Assembly (NCBI GenBank): GCA_958408685.1
Contig: CATYLC010000013.1
Span: 1 to 64,000 of the forward strand
DNA length: 64,000 bases
Direction: 5' to 3'
Origin: an uncultured Collinsella sp.
GTDB lineage: Bacteria > Actinomycetota > Coriobacteriia > Coriobacteriales > Coriobacteriaceae
Below are positions 28,401 to 36,724 of the stretch, in pieces (position 1 is the stretch's first letter; each line of letters opens with the position of its first letter). A program made the position numbers and the translations under genes. The notes under the pieces were generated by a model. It had not been told where the DNA came from. It made no database searches and saw only the letters and a program-made list of their open reading frames with translations.

Positions 28401-29846
28401 GAGAATATCAACGGCAAAATGGTGGTGCCCGTTGCGTACGAGACCGCAGACGGTTGCGGCTGCGCATCGTACGCCGTGATCGGCCAGTCCATTGCGGGCT
28501 GGGGCGTTATGTCACCAGATGCCACAGTACCCCACGCGGTGCCGTGGCCGCAGCACACGGGCTTTTTGGCTACCGTCAACGAGCAACTGCAGCATATTAC
28601 TTGGACGCGAGGCGCATCGGCATTTGCAACGCAGCCCGTGGGTGCCGCAGGCTGTGGCCCGGCATCGTTTAGCGTAAGCAACAACGGCAGGTGCGTGCTC
28701 TATGTAGAGAACACCGATGGCAAGGTGGGACAAACCTACGACGAAGAAGGCAACCCGGTTGCAGTGATGGGCAAGCACTTCCGCATCTTCGCCAGCACCT
28801 TGGCGGGCGATCTGTTCACGGAGCCGTTTGTGATGTGCGAGCTGGACCATCCCGTCGATCAGATAACGACATTTTTGACGTCGGGAGGCATGCTCTCCGC
28901 GCTCGCCACGCACATTGTGAGCGCGGAGAAGAGCGAGGCAGAACTACACGGCATCGAAGTGCCCTTGGTGGCGTGTGCCACTCCGACGGGCGCGGTCGCT
29001 ACCTCGGGCGCAGTGGTGCCCGGAGCAGCAGGCGAATCCTTCATGGTCACGGTGCGAAACGACGGCAACACCTTGCTGACCGCCGGCACGATCGATCTGT
29101 ACCGAGAGGGCTCCAGCCAGCCGTTTTCCAGCGCATCCATCGGGTTCGGCGCGAACGCACGCATGGCTTCGATCTTTGATCCAGAGCTTGCCGAGGACGC
29201 CTCGGACAACGATATGGCACGCGTGAAATACGCGCTCGAGACGCTGGGCGCGCGTTTTGCAACGCACCCGCTGGTAGCCGACAACGGCAACGCCGTGCTG
29301 GCACCGGGTTGCACGGCACAGTTCCGCATGAGCTTCGCCATCCCCGAGAGTTGGGGCGACGAAGTGGGCAAACGCGTCACGCTGTATGCGAAGGCGCGTG
29401 ACCTGGTGGCGCTCGATCCCGTAACGCTCGAGGAAATTCGACCGGGGGCAAACTCGGCGCTGGGTGCCGTACTGCACGAGCTTCATGTGCCCGACGCGGC
29501 ATGCGAACGCTCAGAAGTTCAGGTCGGCGTATGCGACAGCGCGGATACGACAGGACTTCACGACGCCCCGATGACGGCGGACGGCGATGGTGGCTCAAGT
29601 GGCGGCGGTACTGACGAGGGCGGCGGCTCCGGCGGAAGCAGCTCCGGCAGTGGCAAGGACCACGGCAATAACAAGCGCTCCGGAAAAGCGGGCGCGCTTG
29701 CGGGCACGGGCGATGTCAACGCTCCCCTTACGGCAGCCGCTGCAGCACTCGCCGCGGCAGGCGCCGGCCTCATCGCCTACAGCGCCCGCCGCACGGCGCT
29801 CGAGATCGACACCGCCAATGAGGCCAATTCGGATAGGCCTCGCTAG
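25479..29846 (+). CDS. Large Tat-exported surface protein with LAxTG-like anchor
   Basis: 1455 residues. The N-terminus MLDRRSLLVAGASSLASI has a twin-arginine and hydrophobic core, with likely cleavage after about residue 41. Early on, IAGAQVTLTSRYAAGKQLTATTDDEG resembles a carboxypeptidase-regulatory/SpaA-like beta-sandwich. The long middle shows alternating strand patterns without a known motif. The end has a Ser/Gly linker, then LAGTGD at about 1407, a hydrophobic helix and RR. That is a cell-wall sorting signal of the LAxTG kind used by class E sortases of high-G+C actinobacteria. GGGAG lies before the ATG at 25479. No sortase gene is in the window. Function unknown; adhesion or polymer binding is conjecture. 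Confidence 0.78.
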   Translation: MLDRRSLLVAGASSLASIMLPRVPGSANAFILPFAPTEAYADEKDPFRVLVLSRTMFGVVVVDVANKNTPIAGAQVTLTSRYAAGKQLTATTDDEGTAIFEVTPLSEGYVDEATLLDAYDFNGGISISMADYRDVEIPLARIQGGTAITAPTRPLSDGEPYFRQLTFDEWDIQYAEATFMALPKNDTANEQPDTHAFTVQAHLPQGGQATLHINKVTPAAGSSPETVTQIGQVKASASGADNLATFTLEDKFLDAASDLLEEGCKLCFVLDYRGKTYTLSSPMAVVTAPAAKAESGSTTIVPTTMDQEITPFDFPAAFPGIGGNKFTCWMPSFPILFDFSFAGYVLFGGGYKPVGYMNDSGNPDPEYWKKSPRESGAKQANRYLDEMEGKWNQYKSMSAGSGTDPRNTKLLRHHYTLLFTMDIATQLYGSLAYDWVGKTWGNNNDPAYGNIKALFQVRTDLNWTEQFTLGPVPFFLNVNPWVLAKLALAVGAHTHGSGAAFFKNISLDYSNTSGSFTIQIGLAVTFGAGVAGVASSAVRGAASLTLFIGYEKADGHQLPRLRVGADVDVDVILQFIMFKWTTKAWSGSWPTLLDSWNMSVNNGNQYVLQRSELALGGDTPYTLDARFGTPGNIEAGGVPQFIASATIVTNAELLARAEVKATAVNAAPVVRDWDQAVTRIELEADAESDDTGQIEHFVHALIGNDENAAPMYEYTYIGQATNTVADPNANSAGVSEDERGGIKPSSDNVLFTGVLSEAHMKLAMIAGVECLFRIASVRYGDNGRSRLVVHTKANGTWSAPMPVDFPLGFGEGDVERDGIFDYDFDVVEYTDGRENQDAYVLLVSGERPDGDNTLFDTASTAGILSVVRLRISNDGVRVMSHTSWRSISRGRLQEDGHHCLQCPRITVGKTLVDGRLSGAYLHRRGTTAEKALGSEAEVALECFTLWSDVSGDSLTFRQVLRFPQAPSSIELGEPENINGKMVVPVAYETADGCGCASYAVIGQSIAGWGVMSPDATVPHAVPWPQHTGFLATVNEQLQHITWTRGASAFATQPVGAAGCGPASFSVSNNGRCVLYVENTDGKVGQTYDEEGNPVAVMGKHFRIFASTLAGDLFTEPFVMCELDHPVDQITTFLTSGGMLSALATHIVSAEKSEAELHGIEVPLVACATPTGAVATSGAVVPGAAGESFMVTVRNDGNTLLTAGTIDLYREGSSQPFSSASIGFGANARMASIFDPELAEDASDNDMARVKYALETLGARFATHPLVADNGNAVLAPGCTAQFRMSFAIPESWGDEVGKRVTLYAKARDLVALDPVTLEEIRPGANSALGAVLHELHVPDAACERSEVQVGVCDSADTTGLHDAPMTADGDGGSSGGGTDEGGGSGGSSSGSGKDHGNNKRSGKAGALAGTGDVNAPLTAAAAALAAAGAGLIAYSARRTALEIDTANEANSDRPR

Positions 29847-29894
29847 CTCCTAGTTACTTTTGTGAGAGACGCCGACTCGGCTCATCGAACATCA

Positions 29895-29930
29895 AATGGG
29901 CTGGTTCTGGATACCCAGAGCCAGCCCATT
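29895..29930. terminator. Bidirectional terminator
   Basis: AATGGGCTGG (29895-29904) pairs with CCAGCCCATT (29921-29930), and inner bases extend the stem. It separates the surface-protein gene from the convergent membrane-protein gene. Confidence 0.75.
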
Positions 29931-29935
29931 ACGCA

Positions 29936-30520
29936 TTAGACGTCGTCAGAGGAGTCGAGTTCTGCCTCGAGCTTGGCACGGCGTCTTTTCGCCGTGAAAA
30001 ACGTTGCGCACAGGCCAGCAAACGTGGCCGCGAAAATCGTCGCACCGCAGAACACGCCCGTGGCCAGGTTCGCCAACCAAAAGACGCTTTCGAGCGGTAC
30101 GATCTGCGCCTCAGCGATACAGCGCATTGCAGCAATAACAAGCGCGAACGCGGCGCCGCTAAGGCCGCTGACAAGCAGGAAATATCCAACAGGAAGATGC
30201 TCGGTTTGCCCAAAACGATTGGTATCGACATAGCCCTTCCGCGTTTGCAGTCCTGCGCAAATCAACATCACGAGAACGAGCCACAAATACATGGCTGCCT
30301 CGAACGGCGTTGCAAAGCCATGCGGCATTTCACTGGCGTCGCTGTGAACCCACGCAACCTGTCGAGCTATAAACTGGTAGAAAAAGATCATCAACATGCC
30401 AAACGAAAGCAGCACGAAACCAATCTTGTAGATCTTTGCGCTTTCCGCCTCCAGGCGCTCATCCTTTGGGCCGGCATATTCACGCCACTTTTGCACGATT
30501 TTCAGATCTTCAAATTTCAT
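29936..30520 (-). CDS. Four-helix membrane protein of unknown function, paired with XRE regulator
   Basis: 194 residues with four hydrophobic segments (about 31-50, 75-92, 112-132, 146-170) and a charged C-terminal tail (KRRRAKLEAELDSSDD). I do not recognise a catalytic motif; small membrane proteins of similar layout (DUF6773-like) are often found directly after a short XRE regulator. TTAGGAG precedes the ATG and the gene starts 9 bases after the XRE gene, so they form an operon. Function unknown. Confidence 0.75.
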   Translation of the reverse strand: MKFEDLKIVQKWREYAGPKDERLEAESAKIYKIGFVLLSFGMLMIFFYQFIARQVAWVHSDASEMPHGFATPFEAAMYLWLVLVMLICAGLQTRKGYVDTNRFGQTEHLPVGYFLLVSGLSGAAFALVIAAMRCIAEAQIVPLESVFWLANLATGVFCGATIFAATFAGLCATFFTAKRRRAKLEAELDSSDDV

Positions 30521-30529
30521 AGTGAACTC

Positions 30530-30760
30530 CTAAAGAGTATTAGGGTCGGCGTCGGTTTCGTCTTCCCAAAACAAGTCGTTCAACGTAACGCGCAGCGCCT
30601 TGCAGATCGCCACGCACAAATTGAGCGTGGGGTTGTAGCCGCCCGCCTCGATCAGGCCGATGGTCTGGCGCGTAACGCCCACGGCCTCGGCCAAGTCAGC
30701 TTGCGAAAGGCCAACCGCCGCGCGCGCCGCCTTCATGCGTAGGTTCTTTTTGCCCGGCAT
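30530..30760 (-). CDS. Short XRE-family regulator
   Basis: 76 residues, almost all helix-turn-helix: MKAARAAVGLSQADLAEAVG then VTRQTIGLIEAGGYNPTLNL, ending LNDLFWEDE. This is the compact YgzD/Xre type that usually regulates its own operon with a membrane protein. AAGGA lies 6 bases before the ATG at 30760; the open frame extends upstream without support. It is the first gene of the pair. Confidence 0.9.
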   Translation of the reverse strand: MPGKKNLRMKAARAAVGLSQADLAEAVGVTRQTIGLIEAGGYNPTLNLCVAICKALRVTLNDLFWEDETDADPNTL

Positions 30761-30910
30761 GGAGTTCCTTTCGTAGTAATGGACAGATATCCGTTGCAAC
30801 ATGACAGAAATATATTGCATATATCAGACAATGTCAACTATATCTGTCATTATGAAAACCATATTCGTCATCGCCATGCGGACATTACAACTTCGGTTCA
30901 CTATTCAAAC

Positions 30911-30947
30911 TTACTCGGACAGAACCGACTCGGTTTTGTCCGAGTAA
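30911..30947. promoter_or_regulatory. 18-bp-arm hairpin upstream of the topoisomerase genes
   Basis: 30911-30928 and 30930-30947 pair with a single mismatch around one base (outer arm TTACTCGGACA). Because both flanking genes point away, a terminator is not expected here; a regulator site, a cruciform or a repeat is more likely. Confidence 0.6.
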
Positions 30948-30956
30948 ACGAATCTC

Positions 30957-30984
30957 CATCGAACTACGAACGATTGTTCGATGG
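30957..30984. promoter_or_regulatory. Second dyad CCATCGAAC / GTTCGATGG
   Basis: Perfect 9-base arms at 30957-30965 and 30976-30984 with weaker outward pairing. It lies about 100 bases before the topoisomerase B start. Confidence 0.45.
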
Positions 30985-31079
30985 ATTTCGTGTTGGTTGG
31001 AATCGTCTGTGGGCTGGGCTATGCTACCTTGACTATCTATATGACTAAAACGCAGCAAAGGAGCACCGAGAGAGCGAGT

Positions 31080-33077
31080 ATGGCAAAAAACACCGCAAAC
31101 TATGGTAACGACAGCATCCGCCAGCTCAAGGACGAGGAGCGCGTACGCCTGCGTCCCGCCGTCATCTTTGGCTCGGACGGGCTCGACGGCTGCGCGCATG
31201 CCGCCTTCGAGATCCTGTCCAACGCCGTTGACGAGGCGCGCCAGGGCTACGGCAAGCTCATCACCCTTACCGCCTTTCGCGATGGTTCCATTCAGGTAGA
31301 GGACAACGGCCGCGGCTGCCCGCTCGACTGGAACCCCTCCGAGAAACGCTTTAACTGGGAACTTGTCTTTTGCGAGCTCTATGCCGGCGGCAAGTATAAC
31401 AACAACCAGGGCGGCGACTACGATTTCTCGCTCGGCACCAACGGCCTGGGCTCGTGCGCGACCCAGTACGCTTCCGAGTACATGGACGTCACCGTCTGGC
31501 GTGACGGCAACAAGTACTCCTTACACTTTAAGAAGGGCAAGGTCGTCGGCGCCAAAAAGAAGGCACTCGAGATTGAGCCTAGCGACGAGAACCGCACCGG
31601 CACCACTATCAAGTGGCGCCCCGATCTTGAGGTCTTTACCTCGATTAGCATTCCCCACGATTGGTATCGCGAGACCATGCGCCGTCAGGCCGTGGTCAAC
31701 GCCAACGTGACCTTCCGCCTGCGCATTGAGGGCGACGATGGCGAGTTTTCCGAAGAGGACTTTTGCTACCCCAAGGGCATCGAGGACTACGTGCTCGAGC
31801 AGGTCGGTACCGACTACCTTACCGAGCCCTTCTTTATCGAGGCCGACCGTCGCGGTCGCGACCGCGAGGACCTGCCCGACTACAACGTAAAAATCACCGC
31901 GTGCATGTGCTTCTCGCGCACCTTCATGATGCAGGAGTACTACCACAACTCATCGTGGCTCGAGAACGGCGGCTCGCCCGAGAAGGCTGCCCGCAGCGCC
32001 CTCACTAGCGCCATCGATGCTTACATTAAGCAACAAGGCAAGTACAACAAAAATGAGAGCGGCATTAAGTGGCAGGACGTCCAGGACTGCCTAGTGCTGG
32101 TGACCAACTGCTTCTCCACCCAGACGTCCTACGAGAACCAGACCAAGAAGGCCATCAACAACCGCTTTATCCAGCAGGCTATGACGGCTTTCTTTAAGGA
32201 GCGTCTCTCGACCTACTTGATCGAGAACAAGGACGCCGCCAACAAGATCATGGAGCAGGTGCTCATCAACAAGCGCTCGCGCGAGAATGCCGAGAAGACG
32301 CGCCAGAGCATCAAGACCAACCTGCAGCAAAAGACCGACATGGCCAACCGCGTGCAGAAGTTCATCGACTGCCGCTCCAAGGACAAGAGCCGTCGCGAGA
32401 TTTACATCGTAGAGGGCGACTCGGCAGCAGGCGCCATTCGCACCTCGCGCGATGCCGAGTTCCAGGGCGTTATGCCCGTCCGCGGTAAGATCCTCAACTG
32501 CCTGAAGGAGGACTACCCGCGCATCTTTAAGTCCGACATCATCATGGACCTCATGCGCGTGCTGGGCTGCGGCGTGGAGATCAAAGACAAGCGCATCAAG
32601 AACCTCGGCGCCTTCGACCTGGACAACCTCAACTGGAACAAGGTCATCATCTGTACGGACGCCGACGTCGACGGTTACCACATCCGCACGCTCGTGCTCA
32701 CCATGCTCTACCGCCTGGTGCCCACACTTATCGACGAGGGCTACGTCTATATCGCCGAGTCGCCGCTCTACGAGATCAACTGCAAAGAAAAGACCTACTT
32801 TGCCTACACCGAGCTCGAGAAGAACGGCATCCTTAAGGAGATCGGCGACCAAAAGTGCTCCATCAACCGCTCCAAGGGTCTTGGTGAGAACGATCCGGAC
32901 ATGATGTGGCTCACCACCATGAACCCCGAGACGCGTCGTCTGATCAAGGTGGAGCCCGAGGACGTCACCAAGATGGAGACCATGTTCAACCTTTTGCTGG
33001 GCAACGACGAGGCAGGCCGCAAGCGCCATATCTCCGAGCACGGCAAGGAATACCTTGACCAGCTGGACCTGCAGTAG
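31080..33077 (+). CDS. parE: Type IIA topoisomerase B subunit (topo IV ParE-like, divergent)
   Basis: 665 residues. The GHKL ATPase part has EILSNAVDEARQG and VEDNGRGCP. The glycine loop reads LGTNGLGSCATQYAS, where standard GyrB/ParE have a GLHGVG-type motif. The TOPRIM part has EGDSAAG (about 445-451) and TDADVDG (about 526-532). It should hydrolyse ATP and, with the A subunit that follows, pass one DNA duplex through another. The next gene lacks a gyrase box, so decatenation (topo IV) is more likely than supercoiling. The ATG at 31080 has GAGAG six bases before; AAGGAG lies farther up, so a longer start at 31041 is possible. Confidence 0.85.
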   Translation: MAKNTANYGNDSIRQLKDEERVRLRPAVIFGSDGLDGCAHAAFEILSNAVDEARQGYGKLITLTAFRDGSIQVEDNGRGCPLDWNPSEKRFNWELVFCELYAGGKYNNNQGGDYDFSLGTNGLGSCATQYASEYMDVTVWRDGNKYSLHFKKGKVVGAKKKALEIEPSDENRTGTTIKWRPDLEVFTSISIPHDWYRETMRRQAVVNANVTFRLRIEGDDGEFSEEDFCYPKGIEDYVLEQVGTDYLTEPFFIEADRRGRDREDLPDYNVKITACMCFSRTFMMQEYYHNSSWLENGGSPEKAARSALTSAIDAYIKQQGKYNKNESGIKWQDVQDCLVLVTNCFSTQTSYENQTKKAINNRFIQQAMTAFFKERLSTYLIENKDAANKIMEQVLINKRSRENAEKTRQSIKTNLQQKTDMANRVQKFIDCRSKDKSRREIYIVEGDSAAGAIRTSRDAEFQGVMPVRGKILNCLKEDYPRIFKSDIIMDLMRVLGCGVEIKDKRIKNLGAFDLDNLNWNKVIICTDADVDGYHIRTLVLTMLYRLVPTLIDEGYVYIAESPLYEINCKEKTYFAYTELEKNGILKEIGDQKCSINRSKGLGENDPDMMWLTTMNPETRRLIKVEPEDVTKMETMFNLLLGNDEAGRKRHISEHGKEYLDQLDLQ

Positions 33078-33122
33078 CAGCAAATCGATAACGACGGCCC
33101 ATAAGAAGTTCAAGAGGAAATC

Positions 33123-35363
33123 GTGGCAAAGAAGAAGACGAAGAACCAGCCAAAGAAAAAGCAGGTCAACGCCGAGAACGTCATCGGCCTGCACTCCGAG
33201 GTCACCGACCAGCCGATCACGCAGACGCTCGAGGTCAACTACATGCCCTACGCCATGAGCGTCAACGTCTCGCGCGCGTTCCCCGAGATCGACGGCTTTA
33301 AGCCCTCGCACCGCAAGCTGCTCTACACCATGTACAAGATGGGTCTGCTCAAGGGCGAGCGCCAAAAAAGCGCCAACATCGTGGGCCAGACCATGAAGCT
33401 CAACCCGCACGGCGACGCCGCGATCTACGAGACGATGGTGCGCCTGGCGACGGGCAACGAAGCGCTGCTTGCGCCCTTCGTGGAGTCGAAGGGCAACTTT
33501 GGCAAGTACTATTCGGGCGACCTGAGCTACGCCGCCTCGCGTTATACCGAAGCCAAGCTCTCCCCCATCAGCGCCGAGATCTTCAAGGACATCGACAAGG
33601 ACCCGGTCGACTTCGTCGACAGCTACGACGGTGCCATGAAGGAGCCGCGCCTGCTGCCCACCACGTTCCCCAACATCCTTGTCTCGGCCAACAAGGGCAT
33701 CGGCGTCGCCATGGCATCCGACATCTGTGGTTTCAACCTCAACGAGGTCTGCACCGCCACGATGCACTACCTGCAGGATCCTGACTGCGATCTGCTCGAG
33801 TACATGCCCATGCCCGACTTCTCGACCGGCGGCGAGATTATCTACCGCCGCGAGGAGATGGAGAAGATCATCGAGACCGGCCTTGGCAGCTTCCAGATTC
33901 GCTCCCGCTGGCGTTGGATTCCTGAAGAGCGCATCATCGAGGTCTACGAGATCCCCTACACCACCAAGACCGATGTCATCATCGAGCGCATCGTCAAGCT
34001 CTCCAAAGAGGGCAAGGTCAAGGAGATTGCCGACATCCGCGACGAGACCGACCTCTCGGGCCTGCGCATCGCCATCGACCTTAAGCGTGGCGTCGACCCC
34101 GACAAGCTCATGGCCAAGCTCTATCGCTCGACCACGCTGCAGGATTCATTCTCGTGCAACTTCAACGTGCTCGTCGACGGCTATCCCCGCGTTATGGGTG
34201 TGCGCCAGATCCTGCACGAGTGGGTCAAGTGGCGTATTGAGTCCACGCGTCGCCGCATTAACTTTGACCTGGGAAAAAAGTCCGAGCGCCTGCACCTGTT
34301 GCACGGCCTCGAGGCGATCCTGCTCGACATCGACAAGGCGATCGCCATCATCCGTGGCACCAAGCTCGAGGCCGAGGTCGTGCCCAACCTTATGCGCGGC
34401 TTCGACATCGACGAGACCCAGGCCGAGTTTGTTGCCGAGCTCAAGCTCCGCAACATCAACGAGGAGTACATCCTCAACCGCACCAAGGACATCGCTAAGC
34501 TTGAGGGCGAGATTGCCGAGCTTGAGGAGATCCTCTCCAGCGAGGAGAACATCAAGAAGGTCATCAGCGACGAGCTGGCCGCGGTCAACAAGAAGTATGT
34601 GATGCCGCGCCGCACGGGCAGGATCGAGCCCCATGAGGTTATCGAAGTAAGCTTGGAGCCCGAGGTCGAGGAGTACCCGGTCACCATCATGCTCTCGCGC
34701 GATGGCTACCTTAAGAAGATGACGGACCGCGTACTCAAAAAGGCGACCACGCTCAAGTACAAGGACGGCGACAAACCCTTTATCGAGTTCCCGTCCTCCA
34801 ACACGCACGAGCTGCTCGTGTTTACCAACAAGAGCCAGGTGTACAAGTGCAAGGTTGCGGCATTTGAGGACACCAAGTCGGCCCAGCTGGGCTCGTACCT
34901 GCCGACCGATCTTGAGATGGAACCCGACGAGAGTGTCATCTGGGTCATCGACCCCGAGGACTACAAGGCCGACGTGTTGTTCGTCTTTGAGAACGGCCGC
35001 GCGGTGCGCGTCGCGCTTTCTGGATACGTCACCAAGACCAACCGCAAACGCCTCAAGAACGCCATCTACGGCGGCAGCAAACTGCTGTATGCTCAGGTAC
35101 TCAACACAGATCGTGACATCGCGCTGGTCTCGAGCGACTACCGCCTGATGAACTTCAACACGTCGCTACTCAAGACCAAGACGACAACCAACACGCAGGG
35201 CGTCCAAGCCTTTACGGCCAAGAAGGGCCGCTCGGTCACCACCGTCGGCACGACCGAGGAGATTCTTGGCGCCGGCGTCTCGGCCGAGAAGTTCACCGCG
35301 CAGAGCCTCCCCTCTGCCGGTGCCCTCATGAAGGAAAACGACATGCCGAGCCTGTTTGACTAG
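33123..35363 (+). CDS. parC: Type IIA topoisomerase A subunit (topo IV ParC-like, divergent)
   Basis: 746 residues from a GTG start with AGAGGAA before it. The cleavage core has NYMPYAMSVNVSRAFPEIDG, FKPSHRKLLYTM and the active-site Tyr141 in AASRYTEAKL. The standard form RALPDVRDGLKPVQRR is altered, marking a diverged subfamily. A coiled-coil arm is near residues 420-480. The C-terminal blades contain no QRRGGKG gyrase box, so it is unlikely to wrap DNA as gyrase does. A Lys-rich N-terminus precedes the core. It lies 45 bases after the B subunit gene and ends at a strong terminator, forming a two-gene operon. Confidence 0.86.
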   Translation: MAKKKTKNQPKKKQVNAENVIGLHSEVTDQPITQTLEVNYMPYAMSVNVSRAFPEIDGFKPSHRKLLYTMYKMGLLKGERQKSANIVGQTMKLNPHGDAAIYETMVRLATGNEALLAPFVESKGNFGKYYSGDLSYAASRYTEAKLSPISAEIFKDIDKDPVDFVDSYDGAMKEPRLLPTTFPNILVSANKGIGVAMASDICGFNLNEVCTATMHYLQDPDCDLLEYMPMPDFSTGGEIIYRREEMEKIIETGLGSFQIRSRWRWIPEERIIEVYEIPYTTKTDVIIERIVKLSKEGKVKEIADIRDETDLSGLRIAIDLKRGVDPDKLMAKLYRSTTLQDSFSCNFNVLVDGYPRVMGVRQILHEWVKWRIESTRRRINFDLGKKSERLHLLHGLEAILLDIDKAIAIIRGTKLEAEVVPNLMRGFDIDETQAEFVAELKLRNINEEYILNRTKDIAKLEGEIAELEEILSSEENIKKVISDELAAVNKKYVMPRRTGRIEPHEVIEVSLEPEVEEYPVTIMLSRDGYLKKMTDRVLKKATTLKYKDGDKPFIEFPSSNTHELLVFTNKSQVYKCKVAAFEDTKSAQLGSYLPTDLEMEPDESVIWVIDPEDYKADVLFVFENGRAVRVALSGYVTKTNRKRLKNAIYGGSKLLYAQVLNTDRDIALVSSDYRLMNFNTSLLKTKTTTNTQGVQAFTAKKGRSVTTVGTTEEILGAGVSAEKFTAQSLPSAGALMKENDMPSLFD

Positions 35364-35400
35364 GTACCACGGCAACGAGACCGTTAGATACTTCGCAAAG

Positions 35401-35449
35401 CGACGAGGCCCGGAGCGCAACGGCATTGCGCCCGGGACTCGTCGTTTTT
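35401..35449 (+). terminator. Strong intrinsic terminator
   Basis: A long G+C-rich stem between 35401-35420 and 35426-35444 (outer arm CGACGAG) is followed by TTTTT at 35445-35449. It ends the topoisomerase operon. Confidence 0.9.
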
Positions 35450-35464
35450 CTTCTCAACTATTTC

Positions 35465-35506
35465 TTAACGCAGATTAATTGATTTCTGCTTATTTTTCTG
35501 CGTTAA
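35465..35506. promoter_or_regulatory. Separated dyad TTAACGCAGA / TCTGCGTTAA
   Basis: Perfect 10-base arms at 35465-35474 and 35497-35506, 22 bases apart, in an A+T-rich segment upstream of the AAA ATPase gene. It may be part of that gene's promoter control. Confidence 0.45.
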
Positions 35507-35547
35507 AAAATGTCAGCGTCACTGCTTCGATGCCCTTTGGTCGGTCG

Positions 35548-35604
35548 TTAGCAAAACTTGCAAAAATTAGCAAAACTTGCAAAAATTAGCAAAACTTGCA
35601 AAGG
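35548..35604 (+). repeat. Three tandem copies of a 19-bp unit before an AAA ATPase
   Basis: The unit TTAGCAAAACTTGCAAAAA occurs at 35548-35566 and 35567-35585 exactly and at 35586-35604 with its last two bases changed to GG, which creates the ribosome-binding site of the next gene. The phase of two helical turns suits cooperative protein binding. Confidence 0.85.
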
Positions 35605-35611
35605 AGACACC

Positions 35612-36706
35612 ATGGAGTACAGCAAGAACCCCTTTACCCCGACGTTCGGAAGTATCCCTCCCTTTCTAGCGGGTCGCGAGCATATTCTGCGTGACATCAA
35701 CCGTGGTTTTATCAACGGCCCGGGAGATCCAAACCTGTCGACTATTTTTACGGGCGCAAGGGGAACGGGCAAGACGGCGCTTCTCTCGCTCCTTTCAGAA
35801 ACGGCGCTTGAACACGGTTGGATCGCAGCAAATGTCTCCGCCATGCCAGGCATGCTCGAAGATATTATCGAGCGAACCAAAGAAGCCGCAGATAGCTACC
35901 TCTCACAGCCTCATGCGCGCATAAACGGCGTTCAAATTGGTCCAGTGGGCATCGATTGGACATATGCTCAAGAGGTCCAGGGCAACTGGCGCACACGCAT
36001 GAATGGCATCTTTAAGCAACTCGAAAAACATGACATCGGACTTCTCATTACCATCGATGAAGTCACCGTCGATCTCGAAGAAATGCTTCAATTTGCCTCT
36101 GTTTACCAGCACTTTGTACGCGAAGGTAAAAAAGTTGCCCTACTCATGGCAGGACTGCCCTACAAAGTATCGGCGTTGCTGCGTAACGATTCCGTCTCGT
36201 TCCTCAGGCGTTCCCAATATCATCAGTTAGGACGAATCACTGACGTTGAAATTGCAAACGCGTTTCGCAAAACCGTTGAGGCCGGAGGACGTTCAATCAC
36301 ACCAGAAGCGCTCGAGAATGCTGTGAAGGCCGTCGACGGATTCCCCTACATGATGCAGCTCGTCGGATATCGCACTTGGGATGTTTCGGAGAACTCGCCC
36401 CAAATCAGTGCATCCGATGTCCAGCAGGGTTCCCTACTCGCACGCATGGAGCTGCGTGATCGCATTCTCGAAACGACCTATCGAGAGCTTTCCGATAAAG
36501 ACATTGAGTTTTTACTCGCGATGCTGCCCGATTCTGGCCCCAGCAGGGTCTCGGAGATAGCCAAACGCATGGGCGTCGCCAGCAACTACGCAAGCCAATA
36601 CAAACGCCGCCTTCTCGAGGACGGCGTCATCGGGGAACGTGGGCGTGGTCTCGTTGGCTTTGACATCCCCGCATTCAGGGAGTTCCTGAGCGAGAAAGTC
36701 TCCTAG
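35612..36706 (+). CDS. AAA ATPase with C-terminal winged helix
   Basis: 364 residues. The start NPFTPTFGSIPPFLAGRE and Walker A GARGTGKT (48-55) mark a family of actinobacterial AAA ATPases related to archaeal ATPases and Orc/Cdc6-like folds. Walker B is LLITIDEV near 150. The C-terminal 80 residues (DIEFLLAMLP, SRVSEIAKRMGVASNYASQY, then GVIGERGRG) form a winged helix, so it probably binds DNA. AAGGAG, lying inside the third 19-bp repeat, precedes the ATG. It stands alone. Self-binding to the tandem repeats is my inference; cellular role unknown. Confidence 0.85.
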   Translation: MEYSKNPFTPTFGSIPPFLAGREHILRDINRGFINGPGDPNLSTIFTGARGTGKTALLSLLSETALEHGWIAANVSAMPGMLEDIIERTKEAADSYLSQPHARINGVQIGPVGIDWTYAQEVQGNWRTRMNGIFKQLEKHDIGLLITIDEVTVDLEEMLQFASVYQHFVREGKKVALLMAGLPYKVSALLRNDSVSFLRRSQYHQLGRITDVEIANAFRKTVEAGGRSITPEALENAVKAVDGFPYMMQLVGYRTWDVSENSPQISASDVQQGSLLARMELRDRILETTYRELSDKDIEFLLAMLPDSGPSRVSEIAKRMGVASNYASQYKRRLLEDGVIGERGRGLVGFDIPAFREFLSEKVS

Positions 36707-36724
36707 CACGCGGAGATTGTCCAT

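Larger units (their letters stand above)
30761..31079. other. Divergent control region with two hairpins
   Basis: This stretch of about 320 bases separates the XRE operon from the topoisomerase operon. It is A+T-rich near the XRE gene and contains the two dyads listed next. No gene was found in it. Confidence 0.6.

Noticed and set aside
32091..33767. 558-residue open frame antisense to the topoisomerase genes
   Set aside because: Leu/Val/Asp-rich mirror of Lys/Asn-rich codons on the other strand; no start or motif support.
35548..35604. CRISPR array
   Set aside because: The three 19-bp units are contiguous with no spacers and there are no cas genes.
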